From NCBI GenBank assembly GCA_937992055.1, contig CALKLQ010000012.1, positions 1-42,566 on the forward strand: a stretch of DNA of 42,566 nt, read 5' to 3'. Of this stretch, positions 9,201 through 17,037 are shown one piece after another; within the stretch, counting starts at the first letter, position 1, and each line of letters opens with the position of its first letter. The position numbers and the translations under genes are program-made. The DNA comes from an uncultured Clostridia bacterium. GTDB lineage: Bacteria > Bacillota > Clostridia > Christensenellales > UBA1242. Below the pieces are notes generated by a model, which ran no database searches, was not told the DNA's origin, and saw nothing but the letters and a program-made list of their open reading frames with translations.

Positions 9201-10905
9201 TTATTCCGCTTATTTCGCTAGTGTCTATGGTAAAATAACTTACAATACTTTTTTTGAGGTCTTTACCAAAACTCATTTCCACTTTATAGTTTCCATCTTG
9301 GCTAAATGATAAACTTTGTTCTGGAGCTATCTCTATTGGTTCACTATATTCCACTTGAGAAAAAGATTTTTTATAAACTAAAAGTTTAGTAGGGGAATTG
9401 AATGGATTTATTGTTTCGTTATTTTTAACAAAAACTACATTATTTGTATATTTCGAGTTTAAAGCAACATTGTTTTCATTTAAAATTTGATAACTTGGCG
9501 AGGAAGAAGAGATGTTAAACAAAAAGAACTGGGTGTATTCTTTGTTTTGATTATAGCTTAATGAAGATTTATATGTAATTTGCAAAATATAGGTGCCAAC
9601 CTCGCTTATTGCAGAACCGTTGTAAATTTCTCTTGTCCAAAGGTTTTTATCATTTTCTCTAGACGTCAGTTTATAGATGAAGCCAGATTGAATGCTGGCA
9701 TTAAATTTAAGTTCGACAGGTGGTTGGTTGGTGGTTGGACAATTGATTTGTTCTGAATTTAAATTGTAGCCACTTTTGTTTAAATTGAATGAGTATAAAT
9801 TTGATGATATCGCTTCAATACTATCCTCAATATGTAAAAATGTTATATCCGTTTGTTGAGCTTGTATTAAATTATTTTGCTCATCAAAACTTTTAAATTC
9901 ATTTTTAACATCGCTACTTTCCGTATTTATGTCTTGATGATAAAGTTGAAAACCAAAAATATTTAGTTTTTCATATCTTAGTGTTTGGTTGATATTATTT
10001 AACTTTTGAAATTCATTGCCAACTTTATGAAGAAGGGTGTAGTGAATTTGATATTCACCAATATCATTGAAGGTGACAATTGCTCTATTGTCATTTTGTA
10101 AAATTTTAACTATATCTCCGGTCTGACAAAGTTTTCCGTTTTCGTCAAGATATATTTGAGTATTTGAGGTTAGCCCATAAACTTGTTTAGAAATTAAAAC
10201 TTCAAATTTATTAGTGTCAAATGAAAGAGTAGGAAGATTTAAAACACTGTTTTCACCAATGTTATCATAATTAAATTGATGTTGCCTTGAATATGAAGTT
10301 GCTGTTCCTGAAGTGAAAGATTCAACATTAGCGTACTGAACTGATGGATTTGAACCAGTAAAATATGTAGATTGCTTGAACATATAAAAACTAAAGTTAA
10401 AATTTTTTACAACACTATTAGAAAAGCTTGACCCTGAAAATTCCATATAATTAAAAGAAAAATCATATCTGCCTTCCATTTTAAGTGAAACTCCATCGGT
10501 GGCATATGGGTCAAGCACCATCTCTATGTAATCAAAGTCACCGGCTTTGTTTGTTTCAGATTTAATAAAGTCAGGTGAAATATTTACACTTTGGTTGTTA
10601 TTTGAAATTTGCATTGAATAGTAGGTCAAGGCATAATCATTGTAATCATTAACTCCTGGAGCACCAAGCTTTAAAATGAGAACCTGACCTTCCTCAAGCA
10701 TGACTGCATCAAGATAATTAACCTCACTAATTTTTGTATATGTTGTGTTATCTTCATCGATAGTTTTTGTATATTTAGCTAAAGAAAAGTATGTTGGGGT
10801 GGTTTCAGCCCAAACATACAAGTCTTTGTTTGGAGTAAAAGTAAAGATTCCAAACATTAAACAAAAAATTGAAAATAAGCTTGCAATAAATATTTTTTTC
10901 TTCAT
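3274..10905 (-). CDS. Giant secreted Ig-like-repeat surface protein
   Basis: About 2543 aa. The N-terminus has a classical signal peptide (MKKKIFIASLFSIF core, likely cleavage near VWA-ET). The C-terminus has one hydrophobic span (IAWILIVVGIVVVIGLIVLF) followed by a basic tail (LLRKKMKIR), so it is a type I membrane-anchored ectoprotein rather than an LPXTG sortase substrate. The ectodomain repeatedly uses a G-x-Y-x-[IVF] strand motif (GEYQIHY, GTYILQI, GNYKVEM, GLYIFKI, GQYEITL, GKYTIYF, GLYYFTF, GLYEITF, GNYEITI). Several copies are followed by D-x-x-GN (DLAGNES, DNAGNLT, DLSGNTH), the hallmark of bacterial Ig-like/fibronectin-like repeats in adhesins. No catalytic motif was seen. ATG at 10905 is chosen over 10917 because GAGG lies 6 nt before it. 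It neighbours a T4SS-like cluster and could be its adhesin (inference). Confidence 0.8.
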   Translation of the reverse strand: MKKKIFIASLFSIFCLMFGIFTFTPNKDLYVWAETTPTYFSLAKYTKTIDEDNTTYTKISEVNYLDAVMLEEGQVLILKLGAPGVNDYNDYALTYYSMQISNNNQSVNISPDFIKSETNKAGDFDYIEMVLDPYATDGVSLKMEGRYDFSFNYMEFSGSSFSNSVVKNFNFSFYMFKQSTYFTGSNPSVQYANVESFTSGTATSYSRQHQFNYDNIGENSVLNLPTLSFDTNKFEVLISKQVYGLTSNTQIYLDENGKLCQTGDIVKILQNDNRAIVTFNDIGEYQIHYTLLHKVGNEFQKLNNINQTLRYEKLNIFGFQLYHQDINTESSDVKNEFKSFDEQNNLIQAQQTDITFLHIEDSIEAISSNLYSFNLNKSGYNLNSEQINCPTTNQPPVELKFNASIQSGFIYKLTSRENDKNLWTREIYNGSAISEVGTYILQITYKSSLSYNQNKEYTQFFLFNISSSSPSYQILNENNVALNSKYTNNVVFVKNNETINPFNSPTKLLVYKKSFSQVEYSEPIEIAPEQSLSFSQDGNYKVEMSFGKDLKKSIVSYFTIDTSEISGITARYITNQYDRIIKQGEVTFFTNQPFVLEWNEKLAQGNLTECYYKYFPIVANDSNFTSSELENYYAQGKFVPVIYQLDYSPMQNVSKIPYANTISSSNVGTENVLTQQGLYIFKIKDLAGNESYKAVVLDVSKPVVLQKITETGNFITDFSSLNIVAEETLMQWGKFKVLKFENINLSDYKTSSWDANDTSKNIDEDLKYILNKYANSTLLGQEDSWFKAISINGVSKLYLASKINSDAVNVQIGQDIYNINQINYGGTVKIDNYSLLIKVADSQGNIYENSYSFYIKDEGCVNNQYATIHNIQVSTDISKTAVSFIQDGIKQGLTQHNYEIVDSNSSKKSLFYMPINYPLLQLQYLVTPNQNSIELENISIDFYPFISEYLIFTGTSLPDFNLEQFSYYTLKETIVYSKGTNKYTLNDGSELVSGNYSLEYLLENNILKYSDFKKGTSLVLSKVPTQIQVYNYENGTNLGILSQELYSYDINTIYDSNTKTYVTQEGKYVITRKYRELDNTSQIVGSKYDFITREITFFVDRQNLISSPIMYDMQTNPNLPEDYQFISRVGGGAFVRMLDGYDGYSIDFKELYRAYNYQGAQTDLITTNKLPVKLYLPIYKFGEIINEKYTTYSNLLFFDDNAESYINTFEMSASIKHLTTGNVITSNFSFTIENSLPSNNNTNYIKLNDGKYLWLNGSTKNGYLELASFSASGQYEITLNQNDRNVKGNKNSIVFYITIINQAPNFTVQDEMGFELNTNSDKTIYYTNGKTITLTWTDSANDYMAKIDKENIVYYINGQRFVINSNEITTNNLINTVELNIENIEHGNEINITMQYEGDPSFYPTGSFSITKKVIIDRVAPTQSLNKLFERANESNLINAQNLREGHNEAVGYNRSTTNTSSIFYNFAFAIDRTLFNQIIFNKTDEIEVYYKKISDRYTNASYTELDPSTSSALSQVKFSEAYSAYQMEEVINSSDLAEDTYYEIVEIDNAGNLTVYAIYLCDFESQAQNDTQNEFINYTANEESLSYSIKDIIDSNYDIVLTAKNNLQINSIKSLNYPWPILSYNNNKYIFSPDLKNGEVYKFNTSGEVSKVNLKDELIFRVNRYNYVLEINNLPKNNINVQLAVSNTSLTYTLPDKFNESITISPTFATSSTKIDWKKIKIWEFAPNGNNDWIEFTKGFNEPTSASNADAYNLAQMSINNDLTTFKVITAKNGAYYRYIIDDNFNTQTVINHLYGDEFIDSILNFDGNKDILTDEINGQLHYISNSDFAFNYYSSITDIVVSISKLNKTQNIFEKIGDYSPSNLPRECAQYNKYDTYSQIRMLKNENECYRFTITASPKINEGNKTETYNFLIYNIVPELNLIGKNGQNLNGLLDNTINMTSDPVTLQYSDTNSYLYPVNVYVQFENESILQIPSKTTFDKPGKYTIYFKYTNAMEVFDIPSKSFNISDATWQFYNVVQYDLATKKYIEAQKTNSPYTLSGRNETINSHFIVNTLDYKILVNDSQKVKYVKDNTDIKNNIETYIYTISNYDSNEPNINFFKAQIAISYIAKSEKLVDKFYYLDEAGNEKALNYSEANYTVTKDLENANSVIVSWNNYYKIPENLITAQIRYGESNQILSNDYITSKGNINSITLNRSGLYYFTFTDLSGNTHKFDFNTQITNSTNSFEFTYLKDVLFTVNEQAPINYAIYNDKVEIQIPAYSLAFYDANAKPTINVLKNGQVYEDYEVSTQTRKYTFKEPGLYEITFSAKKNEKELREEKFYFQIIKENELYWAYDIEKYENYYIDKIIKNGSDLTKELANIELGELIYIDNQPKLKNILLSIYDEKTGAGNYEITIATQNSLKQSYTFKIKLSTATAPINISHEEGKSTTDVVTVTFNAVNLYNAVGDCVVKIGYYDDIVLNKEYFEKEGFKEVYEVPIERVGTFYVQVLSASNKLIFSQKVERKQPLNTIAWILIVVGIVVVIGLIVLFVLLRKKMKIR

Positions 10906-11344
10906 ATTCAACCTCATTCAAGATTTATTCGTTGGAAATTAGTAAAACATATACAATTTCCATTATATTTGAATTTTATCATATATATAATTTAAATAGC
11001 AAATAAATAAATAAAAATAATATTATATATTAATAATATATATAATAGTAGTAGGCAAATAAAGTTAAAATATTCAAATAAAAATTTGGTGTTTTTATTT
11101 TTTAATTTTAATTTTTATAGTTAATATTCGCAGATAAATACTGATTAATATTTTCTAAGCTTTAGCTGTTTTTTTCAGTAAATAAGACTTTTAACAGACA
11201 ATTAAAAATACTTTATGAATTAACGTTTTTTTACTAACAGATAAATTTGCTCAAAAATTTAAAGATATTTTTTGTTTTGAAACTTTGACTTTGGCAAAAT
11301 TCTATTAAATTATAAAACTAATTTTATTGCTATAAAATTTTTAT
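10906..11344. other. Non-coding AT-rich spacer
   Basis: No supported gene lies between the giant gene start and the pilin terminator. An inverted repeat GGAAATT (10934-10940) / AATTTCC (10955-10961) lies just upstream of the giant gene on its promoter side, and a TATAAT on the minus strand lies next to it (about 10962-10967). The remainder is simple A/T-rich sequence. Confidence 0.5.
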
Positions 11345-11373
11345 AGCAATAAAAAAACCCGCTAAAAGCGGGT
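11345..11373 (-). terminator. Rho-independent terminator of the pilin gene
   Basis: On the minus strand ACCCGCT pairs with AGCGGGT across a 3-nt loop, followed by a seven-T run. It lies just after the minus-strand pilin stop codon. Confidence 0.9.
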
Positions 11374-11392
11374 ATATTAAATTGCGAAATGA

Positions 11393-11752
11393 TTATGCTT
11401 GTCCACCAGCTACATCTGGAAGAAGGGCAGGAAGAATAGTTGTAAGAAGAAGTTGGAAGAATAGAATTAGTGCAACAATTATAACAATTCCTACAATTAC
11501 ATTTATAAGTCTTTTTTTAGCTTCCTCTCTTTTTTCTGTGGAATCAGCTCTTGCCATATTAACACCTAAAACAATGGCATAAATTGTTCCAGCTGCGCCA
11601 ACTACAATTAAAACTGGCCAAAGAACAGTGTAAATGGCATTCACGATATTTTGAACCCATTCAAAACCTGCTGGCAATTTTCCAGAAAGGTCGGGAGCCC
11701 CCAAAAGACCAACGCCCATTATTGCATTTGCAATAGCAACCAAATTATACAT
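11393..11752 (-). CDS. VirB2/TrbC-like T4SS pilin subunit
   Basis: A 119-aa small membrane protein. It has an N-terminal hydrophobic stretch (VAIANAIMGVGLLGAP) and two long transmembrane helices (WPVLIVVGAAGTIYAIVLGV and INVIVGIVIIVALILFFQLL). A short charged cytoplasmic loop, ADSTEKREEAKKR, separates the helices. This signal/loop/two-helix layout and the EEAKKR loop are typical of Gram-positive TrbC/VirB2 pilin-like proteins, the major subunit of a conjugative pilus or channel. ATG at 11752 is chosen because TTGGAGG lies 5 nt upstream. The gene is divergent from the VirD4-type ATPase, has its own promoter and an excellent terminator, so it can be expressed alone and at a high level. Family placement is by architecture, not by search. 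Confidence 0.65.
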   Translation of the reverse strand: MYNLVAIANAIMGVGLLGAPDLSGKLPAGFEWVQNIVNAIYTVLWPVLIVVGAAGTIYAIVLGVNMARADSTEKREEAKKRLINVIVGIVIIVALILFFQLLLTTILPALLPDVAGGQA

Positions 11753-11785
11753 AAAAACCTCCAAAAATCGTTTATGTTATTTTTC

Positions 11786-11820
11786 GCAATTTAATTGCAT
11801 TTATGCAATGCAATTTAATT
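11786..11820 (-). repeat. Repeat and palindrome cluster in the pilin 5' leader
   Basis: An exact 11-nt direct repeat GCAATTTAATT occurs at 11786-11796 and 11810-11820. Between and overlapping them is a perfect palindrome ATTGCAT-TT-ATGCAAT (11794-11809). It lies just inside the predicted transcript, so it could be an operator or an mRNA hairpin. Confidence 0.5.
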
Positions 11821-11829
11821 TACGAATTA

Positions 11830-11857
11830 ATAGTATCATAAAAAAAATATATTTCAA
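11830..11857 (-). promoter_or_regulatory. Promoter of the pilin gene
   Basis: On the minus strand TTGAAA (11857-11852), a 16-nt spacer and TACTAT (11835-11830). Predicted start near 11823, giving a leader of about 70 nt. Confidence 0.5.
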
Positions 11858-11932
11858 AACATTTTTAAATAAATTTTAAAAAAATATTATAAATTTGTAA
11901 TAAATTAAAATTAGAATGATTTGCTCAATTAA

Positions 11933-11964
11933 TTGACAAGATATCTAGGAAAATGTAATATAAT
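11933..11964 (+). promoter_or_regulatory. Promoter of the virD4-like gene
   Basis: TTGACA (11933-11938) is followed after 17 nt by TAATAT (11956-11961), overlapping a TATAAT at 11959-11964. The transcript would carry a leader of about 180 nt with several small hairpins, for example AGACA/TGTCT (11979-11994) and ACAAACT/AGTTTGT (about 12007-12037) around a T-run. Confidence 0.5.
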
Positions 11965-12151
11965 AACATAGTACTAAAGACATACTTTTGTCTAAATTAA
12001 ATTAGGACAAACTTGAAATTTTTTTTTGATAGTTTGTAAGTTGTGAAAAAAATTAGAAATAAACTATTAATTAATTTAGATAAATCAGAAATAGAAAAGA
12101 AAAGTATTATTTTTTGTTAAAAATATTTATTTTAATGTCAAGGAGTTTGAA

Positions 12152-14137
12152 ATGAAAGATGCAATCAAAAAAATCTTAATTGTTACCGCATTGTCTTATG
12201 TTGTAGGCATTATCTTTGCGGGAATAACTCGTGATGCAGGTTTTTCAAATTTTGGTGAACTCTTTACAACTCCTACAACTTTAACTGTTACTATAATTGG
12301 TTTTATGCTTTCGCTTTTATGGGTTTTTTCTGGTAATAAAAAGTCAAATAATAGATTTGGTGAAGGTAAAACAAATGATGGTGGCAAAATAAGCCAATAT
12401 TTTGATTCACGTTGGATAAGTTTGCAGGAACTCGCTTCCGATCCTAAATTTATGCCAACAACTTATAATAATTTGCCAAGTGTTAAAAAGAGTGGAATAG
12501 TTATAAGAAATTTGGAGTCTAACGGCAAACTTTTGGTTAACATGTATAACCCTATTCACACCTTAGTGATTGGAACAACAGGTTCTGGTAAGACAACACT
12601 TTTAATCGAGCCTACAATTAGAATCTTATCTAAAACTGGGGAAAAGCCTTGTTTGGTTATCACTGACCCAAAAGGTGAGCTTTTTAACAATCACTCTATT
12701 CAACTTGAAGAAAATGGATATAGAATTATGACACTTGATTTGCGTAATCCTTATGCATCTACAAGATGGAATCCTATGGACAATTCTTTCATGATGTTTC
12801 ATAGAGCGCACAATCTAGAAAAAGAAATTAAGGTTCACAAAGGTGCTCCACCGGCTAAAAATAGCGGTTTAAAAATAATATCAAATAGCTATGGTCCAGA
12901 ATGGTATGAATATAACAAAATTGCCTATCCAACAAAAGAGGCAATGCAAAGCGATTTGTTGGCAAAAAAACAAGAATTAATAGATATGGCTGAAAATGAG
13001 CTTAGAGAAATTGCTTCTACCATAGTTCCTATAGAAAGTAAAACAGATTCATCTTGGGAACGTGGTGCGCAAGACTTTTTATATGGTCTTATGATTGCTA
13101 TGCTAGAAGATAGTCTTGATCCAAATTTGGGAATGACAAGGGATAGATTTAATTTTTATAACTTGGCAAAGATAGCTAACTATCGTGATCCTGACCCTGA
13201 TAATATGTTTGGTACTCTTAGAAATTATTGTGATATTGGAAGAAATAAGCTTTCAAAAGTTCAGTCGCTAACTTCTACTGTAATAAACAATGCACCAAAT
13301 ACAACACGAAGCTATTTGGGAGTGCTACAATCTAGAATTTCCATATTTCAAGATGCTGGTATCTGTTATGCAACAAGTGGGAACGACATGTTTTTTGATG
13401 ATTTTACAGAAAAGCCTACCGTTCTTTTTATCAAGGTACCTGATGAAAAGGAAAGCAGACACTGTATCGCTACAATGTGTATCTCTCAAATATATAAAAA
13501 GTTGATTGAAACTGCAAGTCAAAGAGAGTCTTTATCTCTTTCAAAACCGGTATATTTTTTACTTGATGAGTTTGCCAATCTTCCTAAAATTCCTAAAATG
13601 GATAGCATTATCACGGTTGCTCGTTCAAGAAAGATTTTTTTTGAATTGGTTGTGCAATCTTATTCACAATTAGAGAACAAATATGGGAAAGAAGTTGCTG
13701 AAACAATTAGAGGCAACTGTAATATTCAAATTTATCTTGGAACAGAGGACCAAAAGACAAAAGAAGAATATTCCAAAATGTGTGGTGAAGTTTCTGTTGA
13801 AATGGAAGACAAATCTGTAAGTGTTTCAGATAAAAGTGGTTCTGATGCTAATAGGACAACTAATAAAAGAGTTATTAATAGACCACTTATCTATCCTTAT
13901 GAATTGGGGCAACTTCCTAATGGAACCGCAATAGTTAAAATTTTTCAGGTAAATCCTATTAAAACCCAGCTAACACCATGGTATAATACACCTCAGTTTG
14001 ACAAAAGAAAGGCGGTTGAAAAATACGTTCAAAGCAAATTCTTAGATGAGGAAAGCATATACTACGACATCGCGGAAAGAAACAGGAAATTAAGAGGAAG
14101 TAGCTTTAAAGGCGGCTTTGATGATTTCGATTTTTAA
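12152..14137 (+). CDS. VirD4/TraG-type T4SS coupling ATPase
   Basis: A 661-aa membrane-bound ATPase of the VirD4/TraG coupling-protein family, which feeds DNA or protein substrates into a type IV secretion channel at the inner face of the membrane. Two N-terminal membrane helices (about 8-25 and 42-60) precede the motor domain. Walker A is GTTGSGKT at 141-148; Walker B is YFLLDEFANLPKIP with D472 and E473, the family signature. Next to it is ARSRKIFFELVVQSYSQL. AAGGAG stands 7-8 nt before the ATG. Length is typical. The accessory segment around residues 225-300 is acidic/lysine-rich. No relaxase or VirB4 gene lies next to it, so whether it handles DNA or protein is unknown. Confidence 0.9.
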   Translation: MKDAIKKILIVTALSYVVGIIFAGITRDAGFSNFGELFTTPTTLTVTIIGFMLSLLWVFSGNKKSNNRFGEGKTNDGGKISQYFDSRWISLQELASDPKFMPTTYNNLPSVKKSGIVIRNLESNGKLLVNMYNPIHTLVIGTTGSGKTTLLIEPTIRILSKTGEKPCLVITDPKGELFNNHSIQLEENGYRIMTLDLRNPYASTRWNPMDNSFMMFHRAHNLEKEIKVHKGAPPAKNSGLKIISNSYGPEWYEYNKIAYPTKEAMQSDLLAKKQELIDMAENELREIASTIVPIESKTDSSWERGAQDFLYGLMIAMLEDSLDPNLGMTRDRFNFYNLAKIANYRDPDPDNMFGTLRNYCDIGRNKLSKVQSLTSTVINNAPNTTRSYLGVLQSRISIFQDAGICYATSGNDMFFDDFTEKPTVLFIKVPDEKESRHCIATMCISQIYKKLIETASQRESLSLSKPVYFLLDEFANLPKIPKMDSIITVARSRKIFFELVVQSYSQLENKYGKEVAETIRGNCNIQIYLGTEDQKTKEEYSKMCGEVSVEMEDKSVSVSDKSGSDANRTTNKRVINRPLIYPYELGQLPNGTAIVKIFQVNPIKTQLTPWYNTPQFDKRKAVEKYVQSKFLDEESIYYDIAERNRKLRGSSFKGGFDDFDF

Positions 14138-14869
14138 TTATAGAAATTTGTTTTGCACTAAACTTTTTCTCTGAAATAATTAAAATGAAATTTATAGCCC
14201 AGTGTATTTTTGTTTGAGTTTTTTCTAAAAATCAGTAAAATATAGTAAAAAATTTTCTTGCCTTGTTTTACTAGTTTTAATCTCTAATTTAAGCAAACAA
14301 ATAGTTTTTTAATTAAATAATCCGAAGTCATTTGCTAAAGTAAATTCTAACTTCGGATTTTTTTAAATCTCATTTAATTTGCTTAAATTTTTTAAAAAAT
14401 CTTCTAGTATTTTAATGCGTTGTTTTGTATTTGTCTTGCTTTTAAAAAAATTCTTTTAAGTTTTTTTATTCCAAATAGTTTTTTCTGGGAGTATGTATTT
14501 TTTTTGACTGTAAAATTGTAGTATGCTTTAAATTTTTTGTGATGAAAATGAAACTTTCAAAGTTTTTGATATAAAAAAATTTATTTGTTTCTTAAGTGCA
14601 AAATATTGATTGTAACTTTAAAAAAATAATGATTTTGCTTTATACTATTCATTTTAAATTTTAGACTGTTTTAATTATTTTAAAATAGTGCGTTTTTTAT
14701 AAAAATATAAATATTTTTTTTAAAATAAATTTTAAAAGCTTTATTTATTTACCTTTTTTCAAGGATAAAGTTTTTAAATTATATAATATATATAATAAAT
14801 TTAAAAAAATGTCTTTTCTTTTAGTTATTTTTTTGTTATAATAGCTAAAAATAAACTAAAGGGAAAGCT
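14138..14869 (+). other. 730-bp AT-rich spacer between virD4-like and channel genes
   Basis: Very A/T-rich, with no ORF of convincing length or start. It contains one clear terminator (14319-14364) and a TATAAT at 14837-14842, 28 nt before the next ATG. The two T4SS parts are therefore probably transcribed separately. Confidence 0.6.
14319..14364 (+). terminator. Hairpin terminator downstream of virD4-like gene
   Basis: AATCCGAAGT (14319-14328) pairs perfectly with ACTTCGGATT (14350-14359), followed by six T. Confidence 0.75.
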
Positions 14870-16996
14870 ATGTCTTTAATTTTAGATGTAAAAGGTTGGT
14901 TTTATTCTTGGATATGTGTTATACCCAAGTTTTTATATTTAGTTTGCACCTCTTTGTGTTCCTTGCTAGATGCATTTCAATTACTTTTAAGAAAGGTGGC
15001 TGGTCTAGATGTTTACTATGTTGACGGAAACGCAGAAACAGGGGATATTGCTTTAAGTTTTATAAAATCACTTTTTGAATCTAATCCTAGATTTCCAGCA
15101 ATTAAAAATGCCTTTTGGTCTTTGGTTATTTTGGCGGTTTTGCTTCTTGTTGTAGTCACCATAGTTTCCATTATTCGTCAAGAATACACAAAGGGCAAGG
15201 CAGACAATAATAAACTAACCATAATAGGTCAAAGTATAAAAAGCTTGTTTTTATTCCTCATTGTTCCAGTATCATGTATTTTTGGCTTGATGCTCAGTGA
15301 TATTATTTTAAAAACACTGGACAATGTGACAACGGGTGGACAAGTTGGTTCGACCTTGTTTTCAGCAGAGGGCGCCAAGTCGAATCTTGTTGGGGAACAA
15401 ACCCTTTCTGGTGAAGTTTCTTATACATATTTCGATGTCTTTGGCTTTGGAAACGTGACGACCACGACCACCTTTTCAGGTGTAATGTTCAAAACCGCAG
15501 CTTTTGAGGCTAACAGAGCTAGGCTAGACAAAGACTTTAATGGGCAAACTTTTGTCCAAAGAGTTAGAAATGGTTCTCTTTCAAATTTTGGTATTTTTAA
15601 TTTGGCCACTTCAGATGAGGAATGTGCTCAAATGATAGACGATGCCTTTGCAAATTGTGTAAAATTAAATTCTAATAATAACAAGATTGTAATGGGTGAG
15701 ATGGAAAGTACGGCAGGTTCAGGTTTATGGTCATTAAATGACGGGACTGAAGTTGTGCATTTGTCAAAGTTTAGAGTTTCACTTGTTTGGTATTTTTATG
15801 ATTTGTGGAGATTTAATTATCTAATAGGTTTTGCGTTTATAATTGTAGGTCTTAAATTAATGTTTAACATAGTTTTGGGCCTTATGAAAAGAATTGTTGA
15901 AATGACGGCATTGTTCATCATTTCTCCTCCTTTAATTGCCACCATGCCACTTGATGATGGTAAGGCCTTTAATAAGTGGAGAGAGTCTTTTTTAAGTAAG
16001 GCGCTTGCTGCTTATGGTGCAATTATAGGAATGAATTTAATATTTTTAATTTTGCCATATCTTAATCAAATTCATTTTTTCAATGAAAGCTACCTTGAAA
16101 TTTTAAATCTGTTGATATCTTCCTTGTTTATCATAGTTGGTTTAATGACAGTTGAGGGTTTTATTGGGCTTATGTCTAAAATGGTTGGAGCAGATGATGT
16201 TTATAAATCTGGCTCTGAAATGAGCAAAAAGATTGGCGAAGCAACTGCTAAAGCTGGAAAATTGACTGCTGCTGCGGTAGGTGTTGCAGTTGCAGGTCCG
16301 GCTTTTGCTGGAAAATTAGCTTTTAATAAATTTGCAAACTCAAATGCAGGGAAAAGTGTTGTTAATAAAATGTCTAATTTAAAATCTAATATGTTTGTTT
16401 CAAACAAAGAAAAAGCTAAAGCTGAGTCAGATGCTCAAGAGACTTGGGAACATGGCGAAGGGGACAGGCAATACGATGAAAAGATGAAGTCAGATAGTGA
16501 TTATCAACAAAGTTTGGATGATTCTTGGGATAAGTATCGCAAGCACTGGAAAAGCAAGATGTCCAAAGATGATTGGTTAAAAAGCGAGAGTGGTAAAAAA
16601 GCACTGAATAAAGCTGAAAATGATTATGCGAAAAAAACTGGAACAACTAGAGCTGACTTTTTAAAAAATAGTCAGGAAAGAAGCGATTACATAGATAGAC
16701 AAGCAAAAGCAAACAGGTTGCAATATCAAAGCACAAGAAAGAAAAATATTGCAAGTAAAACCGGGGCTGTTTTGAAAACAACTGGAATGAATCAAACTCT
16801 GACTTTGGGTGCATTATACCTAGATGAGGTGAAAGACTCTATGGTTGCAAGTGGCAAAGGTGGACTTAAGAGTATGGTTATGGCCTTTAGTGGAAAAACC
16901 AATAAAGAAATTGAGGAAGCTGCAATTGAGAAGAAACTTAAGAAAGAGGAAGAACAAAGACAAAAAGCTAGAATCGATGCTGCGAATAAAAAATAA
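14870..16996 (+). CDS. VirB6/TrbL/Mbov_0396-like polytopic channel protein, copy A
   Basis: A 708-aa membrane protein with about seven hydrophobic spans and a long charged C-terminal tail. Hydrophobic blocks include NAFWSLVILAVLLLVVVTIV (about 80-100), FLFLIVPVSCIFGLMLSDII (about 124-143) and a cluster near 305-440. That cluster contains a conserved turn, LMKRIVEMTALFIISPP. The opening region (RKVAGLDVYYVDG, TGDIALSFI) resembles the Mbov_0396 family of ICE transmembrane proteins, thought to be VirB6/TrbL-like inner-membrane channel components. GGGAAAG lies about 8 nt before the ATG. After the membrane part the protein is soluble, repetitive in K/D/E/S, and ends in a coiled-coil-like tail. A motif LYLDEVK...GKGGLKSM.MAFSGKT recurs in the next two genes. 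Copy B follows after 41 nt. Confidence 0.75.
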   Translation: MSLILDVKGWFYSWICVIPKFLYLVCTSLCSLLDAFQLLLRKVAGLDVYYVDGNAETGDIALSFIKSLFESNPRFPAIKNAFWSLVILAVLLLVVVTIVSIIRQEYTKGKADNNKLTIIGQSIKSLFLFLIVPVSCIFGLMLSDIILKTLDNVTTGGQVGSTLFSAEGAKSNLVGEQTLSGEVSYTYFDVFGFGNVTTTTTFSGVMFKTAAFEANRARLDKDFNGQTFVQRVRNGSLSNFGIFNLATSDEECAQMIDDAFANCVKLNSNNNKIVMGEMESTAGSGLWSLNDGTEVVHLSKFRVSLVWYFYDLWRFNYLIGFAFIIVGLKLMFNIVLGLMKRIVEMTALFIISPPLIATMPLDDGKAFNKWRESFLSKALAAYGAIIGMNLIFLILPYLNQIHFFNESYLEILNLLISSLFIIVGLMTVEGFIGLMSKMVGADDVYKSGSEMSKKIGEATAKAGKLTAAAVGVAVAGPAFAGKLAFNKFANSNAGKSVVNKMSNLKSNMFVSNKEKAKAESDAQETWEHGEGDRQYDEKMKSDSDYQQSLDDSWDKYRKHWKSKMSKDDWLKSESGKKALNKAENDYAKKTGTTRADFLKNSQERSDYIDRQAKANRLQYQSTRKKNIASKTGAVLKTTGMNQTLTLGALYLDEVKDSMVASGKGGLKSMVMAFSGKTNKEIEEAAIEKKLKKEEEQRQKARIDAANKK

Positions 16997-17037
16997 AGAG
17001 TTATTTAAAAATTTTAACTTGGGGAAAAGGAGAACAG

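Noticed and set aside
11382..11582. 66-codon plus-strand frame opposite the pilin gene
   Set aside because: It is the antisense shadow of a well-supported membrane protein gene and overlaps its terminator side.
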